This document shows positions 32,250-42,814 of a stretch of DNA of 64,000 nucleotides, in pieces. This DNA is from Cycas panzhihuaensis (taxonomy: Eukaryota; Cycadophyta). The notes beneath the pieces were generated by a model. That model saw only the letters and a list, made by a program, of their open reading frames with translations, made no database searches and was not told the origin of the DNA. The position numbers and the translations under genes were made by a program. The stretch lies in NCBI GenBank assembly GCA_023213395.1, contig CM041465.1, forward strand, positions 198,035,741 to 198,099,740, written 5' to 3'. The number at the start of each line of letters is the position of its first letter. Position 1 is the first letter of the stretch.

Positions 32250-34030
32250 TATTTCCCTATACAATACATAATACACTCATCTCTGAGACTCCTAATGAGA
32301 TCCCTCTAGAGCACTTGGATATCCCCTCTCCCCACTATATAAAGCCTACTCATAAGCAGACTCTTTGTGAGATGGAAGATGATGTCATCCATGCTATACT
32401 ATGGTACTCCCTAATGGAGTAACTCTTGCCCCCACCTAAGCTAATGTCATGCTATGTAGATGACATATCTTGTCCTCGACTATTCTTAGCTCTAGATCTT
32501 GAGTCCTTAGCTCTACTCTCATGTCCATATACATGTCTTGAGCTCAATGAGTGTGGTTATAGTAGTTAATATGTCCTCCCAGTAGGGTACAATCCACTAT
32601 GTTCTATGTTGGCACCTCCTCTGTTACAGAAATATAGGGGAATATCCATTCCAGTATCCTCTACACCTCTCTTAAGGTCACGACCTCATCACCTATCCAA
32701 TGAAAATATGTAACCCATAATCAATCTATTGAAATAGAGAAATCCTTATGATATAAGAGAAATAAATTGAATGTTATACTTAATGGCTCATCTACTCTTG
32801 CTAGTTCTGCTTCCATCACCTCCTCAAGTAATGGTATTCCCTCTCCCTATGGCTTATGGGGAGCCTCCTAGGTAGGCTTACCCTCTCCTACCTTACTCCC
32901 TCCTCCTTTCCCATATCCATCTATTGAGCCTAGCTCCATACTCTATATAGATTCTCCTCTACTCTCACTTGGTACTCCACCTGCTTTATCAAGTACCTGA
33001 TGACTTCCTCCTCCTCCTCTACTAGTTGTGGCACCTCCCCTACCTCCTTTTCCTATCTCTCTACCACCTCTACCATCTCTCCTACCTTGTCATCTTTCAT
33101 ATCATCCTTTTCCTCTCCCTCGACTAGCAGTAGGAGCCTCCTCTACTACCTCTCTCTCTGCAACATCCATCTTATTGTCAATTATCATGGTATCTCTATA
33201 TATAGGTCCTGTATGAGCTACCTCCTCATCATCCTACTAAGAAGAGGATTGTGTGTACTCTTGGCTATGATAACTAGCCTGTTATGGATTGTAACCCTCA
33301 TGTACCACTTGTTCATCCTTAGACCTATAATAGTTAACTCCCTTAAGGCTCCTCTTGGTCTCATGAGTGGAATGTGGTCATATAACCAGCACATCAAAAT
33401 TGAGCTATACAAGAATACTTTTCTCTCCATCCTCTTGATCCTCGATAACTGGTGGCATATGCTATCTATAATATACTGTCCCTAGTTAGTCTAGATCCCT
33501 TGCTCGTACCTCCTTACCACACCAGTCTACTAAGCTAGAACTCCAATAAAATTCTCGGTCCTAGCTATCCTATAAATAATAATAAAGGTAATAATCCTCC
33601 TAACCATAGGAATATCTCATGTCATCTACATAAACTCCACTAATACCCCATGCTGGCCAATTTGATCAACAAAGCTCATCAAGTACTCACTACATACCAT
33701 TTGGGACTCTTCATCCGTCACTCTAATAAGCCCTACTTGCTCTCCATGCTAGCTCACTCCCAGGATCCTCCCCACATCCCTTAGAGTGATCTTGAACTCT
33801 CTAATAGCTCATACTCTAAAGACGTTACATCTTGGAATCCAACAACCAATAAAATCATATAATATCTCATGTTCCATTACTAATTGGGTTCATCCACTCA
33901 CTCGTAAGAGTCCACACACTCTCAGAATTACCCATCTTACCTCATTCAACTCGCTAACTAGCTCTCTGATGGCTATTCCCTCATTTTCTTGTGTCTCTAC
34001 TCTATCCAAAGGTTACATCATCTCATAAAT
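32250..34030 (-). pseudogene. Antisense plant-mobile-domain-like ORF in element B
   Basis: On the minus strand, from about 34020 down, the frame reads REFKITLRDVGRILGVS, the 'fsitpeDVxxiLGLp' pattern that opens plant mobile domains (PMD, aminotransferase-like). Further on it reads FVDQIGQHGVLVEFM and, in an open stretch at 33218-33430, SSILMCWLYDHIPLMRPRG, like the 'LQLWAYDHI...RP' block near the domain's end. A Gly/Arg/Glu-rich low-complexity tail (about 33200-32800) follows. Several stops interrupt it. PMD genes are known in host silencing factors, in MuDR transposons and in some Ty3/gypsy elements as an antisense extra ORF. The assignment is from motifs only. Confidence 0.65.
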
Positions 34031-34340
34031 ATCTTATTAGTGCTTTGATTTTATTTTAGAAATTTTAATTTTAAAGATTTCTCTAACAAAAATTTAAAAG
34101 TGTGACCATATAATTAAAAACATGATTTCACAATAAAAAAATATGTCTTCACAGTAAAAAATATGATTTCCTTCGATTGTCCTAAATTAAAAGCCATATT
34201 TTTTACTCTATTATCATGTTTTCCATTGATTGATTACATTTTTAGTGAAGTGCTTGCATTTTTTTTATTACATCACTATATTTTTAATAAAAAAGTAAAT
34301 AATAATAATAATAATAAATTCTAACTTACCAGGTATCTGG
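34031..34340. repeat. AT-rich spacer with (AAT)n microsatellite
   Basis: Contains repeated AAATATG(A/T)(T/C)TTC phrases at 34120-34170 and an (AAT)n run at about 34298-34317. No gene seen. Confidence 0.6.
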
Positions 34341-34344
34341 CTTT

Positions 34345-34600
34345 CTACTCCATTTTATTGATGATAGTCCTCTGGAGATGGTCCTATGTCAAAAAGAGTT
34401 CCTTATTGCCTCACAAATAAGAGAAAAAGACTTTGGGTAGCTCATTTTTCCTCCTACCTCCCATGAAAATGAAATTAATTTCTTATCAATTTTCTTAATA
34501 AAAGAGAGAGGCTTTCCTTTTGTTTTTGAGGTAGAATTTTTTCTAGCATTTATGGAACCTATCAAAGTGGATTATACTCCTTTTTAGTCATCATTATTAT
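34345..34600 (+). pseudogene. Unrecognised ORF remnant of element B
   Basis: A plus-strand frame interrupted by one TAG reads FYWIDDSPLEMVLCQKEFLI, then IREKDFG*LIFPPTSHEN, then KERGFPFVFEVEFFLAFMEP. Composition and codon pattern look protein-like, and it sits between the antisense ORF and the minisatellites. I do not recognise a family; it may be a second accessory ORF of the element. Confidence 0.35.
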
Positions 34601-34797
34601 CAAAATCACTTCAGGGTACTAAAATCTATTTATGCTTACTTTGATAGGTTTAATTATCATTCTTGGGATATGCTTACTTTCTCTTGGATCTCGTCTTCCT
34701 TTGGAAACACAATCAATCATCCTACATTCCCTCTTTTTACCTAGATCTTCTTGTTAGTCTTTAGAATATCTAGCTCTGAGTTCCTGTCATCTTCTAA

Positions 34798-35125
34798 TGA
34801 GCTTAAACTATGATAGGAACATAGCCCCAAGCTTTCTTTCACCTATTGATAAACCTAAACTATGATAAGATATCATTGTGAGTCCCATTTATGTATTATA
34901 GAGCCTAAACTATGATAAAGAACCCTCTAAAAGATGATTGTTAGCAAGGTTAAACTATGATAATCAACCTTTGAAAGCCTTCACCTCATTAATGAGGCTA
35001 AACTGTGATGTATTTCTTTGAAAAGTCACCTATTAATGAGCTTAAAAATTATGGTAGTCTATCATTTTTGCCTTAGCAAAAGAATTCCCTCTAATTCATG
35101 GTTAAAAAGAGATAAACTATGACTA
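34798..35125. repeat. Minisatellite of TAAACTATGATA motif
   Basis: The phrase GCxTAAACTATGATA recurs at about 34802, 34854, 34905, 34952 and 34998, and in decayed form at 35040 and 35112, with spacing of roughly 45-52 bp. Neighbouring sequence between copies is also partly shared (AAxCCCxxxxTCACCTATT). It lies in the 3' untranslated part of element B. Confidence 0.65.
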
Positions 35126-35139
35126 GTTACATAGTAGAG

Positions 35140-35370
35140 ACCCATATAATTTGTGGGTATTTGGTGATGAAGTCCCATCTAGTTTGTGGGTGTTTTAGTA
35201 GTGAAGTCCCATCTAGTTTATGGGTATTAGATAGTTTTTCTTTGGTGATAAATACCCAGTCCTATTGGGTGAGTTTTTAGTGATGATAGGTGCCCAGTCC
35301 TTTTGGGCGAGAGATGCAAATAATGTCTTTTTAATAGAAAAAACCTAGTCTTTTTGGGTAGATTTATTAA
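35140..35370. repeat. Second minisatellite of B (CCCATCTAGTTTxTGGGT, GCCCAGTCCTTTTGGGC)
   Basis: Three copies of a CCCAT(C/A)TAxTTTxTGGGT phrase at about 35143, 35175 and 35211 are followed by three copies of an (A/G)CCCAGTCCTxTTGGGx or ACCTAGTCTTTTTGGGT phrase near 35258, 35291 and 35344. Each phrase is itself a short inverted repeat (CCCA...TGGG), so single-stranded RNA would form a row of small hairpins. Confidence 0.6.
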
Positions 35371-35559
35371 GGAGAATCTTTTGGTCTTATTACTATAGGA
35401 AATTTGTTTCAAGTTAGATCATAGAGCTTTTCACCTCATCATTCATATGCTTCATTTGGTTCCTATCATATTTGATCGAAGAATAATCACCTTCATCATT
35501 GCCACCTTTCATCATCCTACTTTTTCCTGAAATAGGAGCTTTAAATGTTAAGGGGACAA

Positions 35560-35687
35560 ATGTTTCACCAAAACATGGCCTCTTATTTGTGTTTATGACT
35601 TTTGATATAGTTCTTGTGTGATTTTATGAGAAAAATAAATGATAGACTTGCTTTGTGATAAGCTAGGCCATGTTTTGATGAAGTTAT
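35560..35687. mobile_element. MITE-like element in B
   Basis: ATGTTTCACCAAAACATGGCC at 35560-35580 is matched at 35666-35687 by the inverted GGCCATGTTTTGATGAAGTTAT, giving terminal inverted repeats of about 20 bp with 3-4 mismatches around a 128-bp unit without coding capacity. A related unit is at 43846. The superfamily is not clear and the TSD is not obvious. Confidence 0.5.
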
Positions 35688-36231
35688 GTATTGATTTTAC
35701 TTTATGATACCTGATGAATGATGATGTCGTGTATATTGTGCTATCACCTATTGATTACTAATACTATGGCATTCAAATTTTCCTTTCATAATCACTTCAA
35801 TCTAATTTTCCTTTAAAACATTTTATTTTTAAGTTATATTCTCAATTTCAATCATGATTTGTATTTTTGATCATTTTTGGTATATGCTCATTGTTTTCAT
35901 CTTATTTTGGGCCTTTTGTTCTCATCTATAAAGTCATTTGTATTTCAATTTATGTTTAAAAATTAATTTTTGACTTTTTGATGAGTTATATTTACTTCTC
36001 TATTTGCCACATGTTTTGTACTATCAAAATAACTAACCACATTTTAAGAGTAAAACTACATTTTTGGTAGGTTTAGAAATGTGACTCGTCATATTTTTTA
36101 CTGTTGTGCATGTAAAACTTAGTCAACACGCTAAATTTTTATATGCTACCAACTAGATTTAATGAAATCCTATCTTTAGAATGCCATATAATGATCAAAA
36201 GTATGTTATTATCTATCATAGAGAGTTAAAG
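35688..36231. other. 3' untranslated region of element B
   Basis: AT-rich, no gene. A clear polypurine tract is not visible before the 3' LTR; the best candidate is the weak GAGAGTTAAAG at 36221-36231. Confidence 0.4.
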
Positions 36232-37880
36232 TGTGAATTTTTCAAGTTTTGTGTGGAATTTGGGAGATTTTTAGAGACTTTTGGAGACTGTTATTGTTGT
36301 GACTTGAAAATTAGCTTTTGGTAATACTTTTGGGTGAAATTAAGAAGTGAAATTAATGCTAAGCTTACTGCTCTACTGAGATTCAAATTTTAATAGTTTG
36401 TATTTTAAGTTTTATAGTTTCTCTTAAGACTTTTAGCCTTAAAAGTCTTCTAAATTGGTAAGATCCTTCCTATGTGATTTCTTATTATTTCACTGTTTAT
36501 TAGAGGATGTTTCTTGCTCAGAATTTACTCTGTCTTTTGGCTAGTTATTATGGTGATCTTATATATGTTTTTGCCTTAGAATATTGGTTGAACTATTAGC
36601 CCTTTATAGGGTTCATAAGAGATAGGCTAAGGTGGGGCATGGTCATCTCTCCACCATTCAAATAGCTACCTCTTCCCATTCTCCTATAGCAGTCTATATT
36701 CCAAGTAGTTTGTCATCCATTTTGCCTTGTATTTAGCTATGATTTAGCTCTTATTACTTATTGTTTTTCTTTCTTTCCTTGTTTTAAAGGAAAGTTTGAA
36801 GAGAATTGATAAATTGAAAGAAAAGAGACATTCTGAGGCAAAATTTTACACTAGGGAAGAAGTCATGATTCCATTGCTTGCATGGTTTCACTCTTAGATT
36901 TTCTTTCTTCCTTTAAAAGGAAGAATTGAAATTCGTAAAAGGAATATATATTTAATTTTTCAAATTACTAGAGGTTCAAGGATCCTTTTGGAGTCTCTAT
37001 TTCTCTAATTATGATAGAATCTTAAAGTTGTATGACTAGTTTCTTATATAAGAATTGTAATTAAATTTTTATTATTTGCATGCAACTTTAGGGGTCTAAA
37101 AATTTATTTTGAACAATAGTAATATGCCTTTGAAATTTCTCTTTTGCATAATAGAACATTCATTCAAAGAAAAAATAGCATGCATGTGATATAAAGTTCT
37201 TTTAGTTAACATTGCATGCTATCAAATTCTTTAAAAGTTTGCATAGAATAATTGCATGGTGTGTTGCATCTCTTGTTAGTGCTTTTATTTTCATAGTGAA
37301 GTGTGAATATTTCATTTAAAAGGATAGTCTCATATTTGCATTAGTGTGATTCATCTTTAAACCAAAAAAGACAAAATATATTGCATGCATCTAGTTTTTC
37401 TTTGTTTGTTTATTGAAGGTAGAAAAAGTCTTGCTGCTTTATTGATTGCCTTTGTTTATTTTATTTCATTTTATTAAGCATACAAAACAAAAACATAGAA
37501 AGAAAGAAAACCTTTCCATTTGTTTAACCCTTCCCTTTATTCAACTAAAACTTAAAATGTTGAAAGAATCAAATGATAGAAGCCCCATAGGAAGGACATA
37601 GAAAATATTGTTAGAGTAGCTCCAAAATTGAAACTCCTTCACCCAGTTATTTAGGCTAGTAGATCCTATGACCCCCATACATCTAATCCGTCTGTCATCT
37701 TACTTGTTCATAGCTTTACTAGATGACATAACTAGGTGAAGACTCCTTAAGAGTTGGGCAAAGGTGGTTACTTAGGTCTTCTTAAACTTTATATCTTCTA
37801 GTCCCGATTAAAAGAAAGCAAACACCTCACCGATTAATAGATATCTACTTTAGGTGCACCTAGGATATACCATACCCCTA
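36232..37880 (+). repeat. 3' LTR of element B
   Basis: Begins TGTGAATTTTTCAAG, matching TATGAATTTTTTAAG at 21401, and stays aligned to the block ending TTTAGGTGCACCTAGGA. The right end (37878-37880) is placed by comparison with the 5' LTR and its primer site. Confidence 0.85.
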
Positions 37881-37993
37881 AATTGTATAGTCTTATTTTA
37901 TCTCTCTAGTACATTTTTTTTAAAACAACCCCTTTGTCTTTATTAATTCCTTCTTATTTTCATTCTTGTCTTTTTTAGCTTATATCTATCTAT

Positions 37994-39150
37994 ATGATGG
38001 CTTCCACTTAAGTAGGTCATATTTTAGAATTAGAGACTTAGTTCATAGATATGAACAATAGCATTACTTAGATTAATAGAAAAATAGAGAAGTTGAATAA
38101 TACTTTATTAGAAAATAGTTAAGTTAGATGATGATATTGTAAAGTCATCTGCATGGTTATTTGTTTTGATATCTAGCATGGCATCTCCCTTAAATTTAAT
38201 AAGAACCCTACTTCCACATCCCCCACATATATCCACTCCCATATAATGTCAATAGTCATTTCACTATAAAATTAAAATAACAACTTTTGTTTCAGATCTT
38301 AATAGCGATAATGTGACAAGTTAGATTAGCAAGTTGGAATCATACTTTGCTTTAAACCTTATGTGTACTAGAGATTAATTGATATTTTTCTCTATTTATT
38401 TAAAAGGCAAGGCATATCATTTGTTCTATTGGTAACAATAAAAATATCCAACAAATCAAACGTACAAATAATTTTGCAAGAATTTCTTTGAATAATATAA
38501 AGAAACATGAAACTTACCCTTATTTAGTCAACTCACTTTGCTAAAACAAATAATATCCATCTAAATATATATTAAAGAATTTTGGACATTATATAATCAA
38601 GTCATCCAATTATTTGATCAATAAATAGTCATTTATGCATATGTATCTTGACTCAAGAGTCACGTTAAAATGCACTTCAAGATAATTCTTATAATAAATT
38701 TAAGAGAGGATATCTCTATGGTTGAGGCTATTGAGGCTGAATTTGTAGCCAAATAACTACCTATAATTTGTTATGACTATACTTCATACCAATATCTCTA
38801 ATAGGAAGACCTGCAATGTCAATGACTGTGTAGGGAAGAGTCATAATATTTATTAGTATAGCCTTTAGTAGATTCATTTTGTGTACTAATAACAAAAGTA
38901 AATAGATGTAGAGGGGCTAGCCTTTGTATCAAATGCTTAAAGAAGTAGACCCTTGGTCATGATAGAGTCTGCAAAGCTTACCAAATGGCCTTCACCATTA
39001 ACCATAAGTTTTCTTTAGAGGAAGATTTTGATACCAACCATAAACTTAAAGATGAACCTTCACAAGAACTAATCCTAAATCCTAACCCTAATGTGTCTTT
39101 ATCTAATGTTTCTTCTACTTCTTACTTTTAACCACTTTGTGTAAATAACA
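37994..39150 (+). pseudogene. gag: Gag of chromovirus E
   Basis: The first ATG pair at 37994 opens MMAST, then VGHILELET and MNNSIT*IN*KIEKLNN, a helical start with stops at Gln-like positions. The middle is frameshifted. Near 38700 it reads EDISMVEAIEAEFVAK and around 38900 CIKCLKK*TLGHDRVCK, a remnant of the zinc knuckle. Stops are mainly TAG and TAA. Confidence 0.65.
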
Positions 39151-39159
39151 TACTTCAAA

Positions 39160-39430
39160 AATACCCCATTTCCATCTTGATTGATAATGGTGCATTACTT
39201 AACTTTATTGAAATATACTTGGTCAAGAAACTTAACTTACATATTATTCTTAAAATTGGGTTCACTTATTCTCTACCAAGATATCATACTATCTATTATG
39301 CAAGAATAATAAAAAATTGTATATTCATATTGGCACTTACCATTTGGTTTTAGATTTTTATGCCTTATCTATTAGAGGATTAGATGTTATCCTTAGGGCA
39401 TAGTGGCTCTTAGTACCTATAGCACTAATA
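39160..39430 (+). pseudogene. Aspartic protease of chromovirus E
   Basis: Reads ISILIDNGALLNFIEIYLVK followed by KLNL, the retropepsin pattern ILIDSGATHNFIS..LVxKL of chromoviruses. Ser is Asn in the active-site triplet (DNG), so DSG has become DNG by one base (AGT to AAT). Confidence 0.75.
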
Positions 39431-39689
39431 ATTCTCCTAATATTCTTTTCATGTTATTCAAGGATAATCTTGGCTAAATACACAAGCTTCATAGTATTTA
39501 ATTGTCCCCTAATAAATTCATCTCCCTAAATTATATGTATAAATAATTGAATAGTAGTGTTGGTTATATAGTATACATCAATAATGTTCAAGTCCATATT
39601 AATACCAATATACATATCTATCATATCCTCCCCAAGTAATTGTATACCTTTGCTCCACTTCTTACTAGCCACCCCCTCCCCCCTCTAGA

Positions 39690-40520
39690 TTATGGATATT
39701 ACCATACCATAGAGCTAAAGCCCCTTACAATCCCATTAGCCTTAGACTTTATCAAAACTCATACTTATAAAAGAATAAAACTGAGAAAATTACTAATGAT
39801 ATAATGGATATAGGTATCATCCAATCTAGAAAAAGTCCATATGCTACCTATATTATCCTTATTTATAAAAAAGATGCCTCATTTAAACTATATATTAACT
39901 ATCATGAACTTAACAAGATCATAATAAAAAGTAAATTTGTAACCCAAAGGATTGATGCCATGCTAGATGAAATCTATGTTGTTATTATGTTCTCTAAATT
40001 AGATCTTTAATAAAGATATTACTGAATCCTTATTACTCCTGAAAATCATCACAACAATGCCTTCTGAATGCATCATGGCTACTTTAAATTTCAAGACATA
40101 TCCTTTGGCCTTTGTAATACCCTAGTTATATTTCAAGCCTTAATGAGTAAAATGTTTACCCATTGCCTTTGAAAATTTGTCATTATTTTCTTTGATAACA
40201 TATTTATTTATAATTCTTACATGACTCATCACCTCTAACATTTGGAAGTTCTCCTTTAGGTTCTCCTCGAGCATCAACACTATGCTAAGTTATCTAAATG
40301 TAAATTTGGAAAATCTAAGTTATAGGACCTAGACCACATCATTTCTTCAGAAGGTATCCATATTGACTCTAATAAATTTTTAGTCATCATTATATAGCCT
40401 ACACCTAAAAATCTCACCTTGTTGTATACTTTCTTAACATTCACAAGATTTTATTAACAATTTGTCAAGAATTATGCTTCTCTTATAGTCCTGCTAACTA
40501 ATATACTCTATAAGGACTCA
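39690..40520 (+). pseudogene. Reverse transcriptase of chromovirus E
   Basis: The open frame at 39804-40010 reads GIIQSRKSPYATYIILIYKK followed by D, then LNKIIIKSKF, IDAMLDEI and FSKLDL, the standard Ty3/gypsy blocks. It goes on ISFGLCNTLVIFQALMSKMF, then IIFFDNIFIYN where FFDDILIYS is expected, so the second catalytic Asp is Asn (GAT to AAC needs more than one change, or GAC to AAC one). It ends YAKLSKCKFGKSKL and DLDHIISSEGIHIDS. Confidence 0.85.
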
Positions 40521-40559
40521 TTTCAATAGTCATAAACTACAAGTGATACCTTTAAATAT

Positions 40560-40990
40560 CTTAAAATAATCATGATATCTGTATTAATCCTTTCTAATCT
40601 AGAATTCTATCTCGAATGTGATGCTTCTAGATTTGGTTTAGATGCCATACTCATACAAAACTTTCACCCAATAGCATTTAAAAGTTGAAAGCTAAAAGAA
40701 CATGAATGTGAATTATCAATATACTAGAAGGAAATGGAAGTTATTCAACATGCTTTAGACAAGTGGTAATAATATCTCCTTAGTACCAAATTTCCTATTT
40801 TAATAGACCATGATAACCTTCACCATCTTTTTAACTAACTAATTTAATCTAAAGAGTAATTCAAGCTGATCAATCATATTCAAATATTTGATTTCACTAT
40901 CACCTATAAGAAAGGAAAGAATAATGTTGTCACCATTGCCCTTTCTTACCTTCCTAGTAAGCCTACCATTTATGTAATATCCAAGGCTAA
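40560..40990 (+). pseudogene. RNase H of chromovirus E
   Basis: Reads LECDASRFGLDAILIQ (ECDAS with its catalytic Asp), PIAFKS*KLKEHE, KEMEVIQHALDKW**YLL, and FTITYKKGKNNVVTIALS where 'YxxGKxNxVADALS' is expected. TGG Trp codons and CAA/CAG codons account for the stops. Confidence 0.8.
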
Positions 40991-41039
40991 ACCAACATTA
41001 TTAGCTGAATTGGTTATAGATAATCAATCCTAACCTAAT

Positions 41040-42180
41040 TTTGCCTAAGGGGCTACTAAAGCTCAAACTCAAAAGGATTAATTGATATATAATAGTCATC
41101 CCTTATATAGGAATCATATTTTTCTCCATCTTATAACTTCTTTTATTCCCTATATTTAATCTAAGTATTACTATGCTCCCTTATGAGGTCACTTTAAGTT
41201 AGGTAAATATCTCATCATATTCAGTCTAATTTCTATTGGCCACATATGAAGTCCCTTATTCTTATATTTATCTCTAAGTGTGATACTACAAATGAAACAA
41301 AATAGACATTAAGGATTAGTTAGGCCTCCTCTGACCCCTATATATTCCTCAAGACAAATGGCAAGTCATTACAATAGACTTATCATAGGCCTACTACCAT
41401 CTACTAGGTTTGATTCCATCTTAGTAATCATTTATAGACTAAGTATGCCCATTTCTTATCCATTCACACCGTATAAAGTACCTTGCCTTATTAACTTATA
41501 CATCTAGTCTATTTTGTATCCCCTTGGGTTTCTCTTAATACTAGTTTACAACTAAGATCCCAAATTTAGTAGCTCATTCTAGGAAGAACTCTTCCACACC
41601 TCTAAAACTTAATTTAATATGCGTTTAGCCTACCATTTATAAACTAATAGTCATTTAGACATCCTTAATAAACACTAGAGGTATACTTCCATTTCTTTGC
41701 TTTTGAATACCATAATAAATAGACCTCCTAGTTAGCCCTTGAAAAATATTAGTATAACTTATCTCATCACTTAGTCATTAATATATCCCCATTCATGGCC
41801 CTATATAGTTATTCCCTGCCATTTCACCACAACTTGATAAATAATCTTTAAATAAATATGATCCAATAAAAGCTTCAAGACATTGATCAAATCCTTTATA
41901 CCCTCAAATGGAACTTAGTATTAGCCTAAAATCATATGAAATAATTCACTGACTACCACAATTTTGATTACTCTTTTTCTATTGGTGACCTAGCTTTCCT
42001 CTACCTCTAACTCTACAAGCAATAATTTATTAATAAGAATAAAAATAATAAGCTTAGCCCTATTATTAAGGCCCATTCAAGGTATTTTATTAAATTGGTA
42101 AAGTTCCTTATAGCCTTGAACTCCCAGCTAATACTAAGATTCATAATGTTTTTAATGTCTCCCATCTCAAAAGTTTATAT
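41040..42180 (+). pseudogene. Integrase of chromovirus E
   Basis: The N-terminal zinc finger region (41090-41300) is only traceable by its order. In the core, LVRPPL-like GLVRPPLTP, then SRQMASHYNRLI and the DDE segment around 41400-41700 are readable with stops and frameshifts. The C-terminal part at 41985-42170 corresponds to the GDLVxLxLQ and HNVFHVSxLK pattern, the latter read as HNVFNVSHLKSL at 42150. Confidence 0.65.
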
Positions 42181-42410
42181 TTGTAAAATCATAATTTCTT
42201 AGACTATTCTCCCAATCCTTGATGAAAAGAAACCCCTTACTATTTTGCCAAACCATATCTTAGCTAGTTGGTAATTTCACCTCTATTATAGGACCATCTT
42301 CAAGTATTTAATACAATGAGTTAATTGTGAACCTAAGGAAGAAATGTGGGAATCAACCAAATTTGTTAGGCAACATCCTCATCTTCTTCTCTTTGAGAAC
42401 TCAACATCTT
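42180..42410 (+). pseudogene. Chromodomain-like tail of chromovirus E
   Basis: After the integrase the frame reads PNHILASW*FHLYYRTIFKY, a short gap, then EEMWESTKFVRQHPHLLLFE. It fits the chromodomain layout 'P..IL..R......EYLVKWxGY...ATWE...L...P' in order and spacing, with the aromatic cage partly lost. Chromodomains steer integration toward heterochromatin. Confidence 0.55.
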
Positions 42411-42420
42411 AGGGAAAGGG
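42411..42420 (+). other. Polypurine tract of chromovirus E
   Basis: AGGGAAAGGG lies three bases before the LTR start TGTTATA, the normal place for the plus-strand primer. Confidence 0.75.
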
Positions 42421-42423
42421 TCT

Positions 42424-42814
42424 TGTTATATAACTATTTAATATCAATAGGATCTAACTATTAACATATGATCAAGGAACCTTTTGGTTAGTACTAGCCA
42501 TTAACTTTTATGTGTAGACTACTTATTTTCACCAATAGAATTAGATATTGATTTTTCCCACCAATGCTATTCTATGTAAGAGGCATTTATTTTTCATTTA
42601 AGGCTCATCGAATATAAATTAGGGATTATTCTATATTGAGAACTTATATAAGAGGATACTATGATACACCTTTGGTGTCTCCTTTAACATCTTTTATTTG
42701 TAATATATCTTATTTAGAAATAAAAGTGATTGGATTTATTACCATAATACTATGTTATTGTTTCCTTTAACCTTGTAAGTTAAGTATTTATAGAAGAATA
42801 CTGGGATGAAATCA
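42424..42814 (+). repeat. 3' LTR of chromovirus E
   Basis: 391 bp from TGTTATATAACTA to GATGAAATCA. Pairs with 195-547. The base run after it, TCTTAG, continues directly into copia coding sequence H, so E inserted into H. Confidence 0.75.

Larger units (their letters stand above)
21401..37880 (+). mobile_element. Giant Tat-like Ty3/gypsy element B (about 16.5 kb)
   Basis: Two direct repeats of about 1.65 kb (21401-23064 and 36232-37880) flank gag, protease, RT, RNase H and integrase in plus orientation, then an extra RNase H-like domain (30927), an antisense plant-mobile-domain-like ORF (about 33200-34020), an unrecognised plus-strand ORF (34345-34600), minisatellites and a MITE-like hairpin. 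The RT motif NKACPKDNF and long size place it with the Tat/Athila group; the extra RNase H and antisense ORF favour Tat. Coding is heavily decayed. No TSD was found; the left end abuts element F. Confidence 0.85.
37880..42814 (+). mobile_element. Ty3/gypsy chromovirus E
   Basis: Gag, protease, RT, RNase H, integrase and a chromodomain-like tail are followed by a polypurine tract (AGGGAAAGGG, 42411-42420) and a 391-bp 3' LTR. No 5' LTR directly precedes gag because element B ends there; the LTR at 195-547 with its primer site is a good candidate for the separated 5' end. All genes are decayed. Confidence 0.8.

Noticed and set aside
33000-33485. 161-codon Ser/Thr-rich plus-strand ORF
   Set aside because: It is the antisense shadow of the Gly/Arg/Glu-rich tail and C-terminal part of the minus-strand PMD-like ORF; the Ser-run comes from TCC/TCT repeats.
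21396-37885. A target-site duplication for element B
   Set aside because: AAGAG on the left has no match at the right end, and F ends within the same bases.
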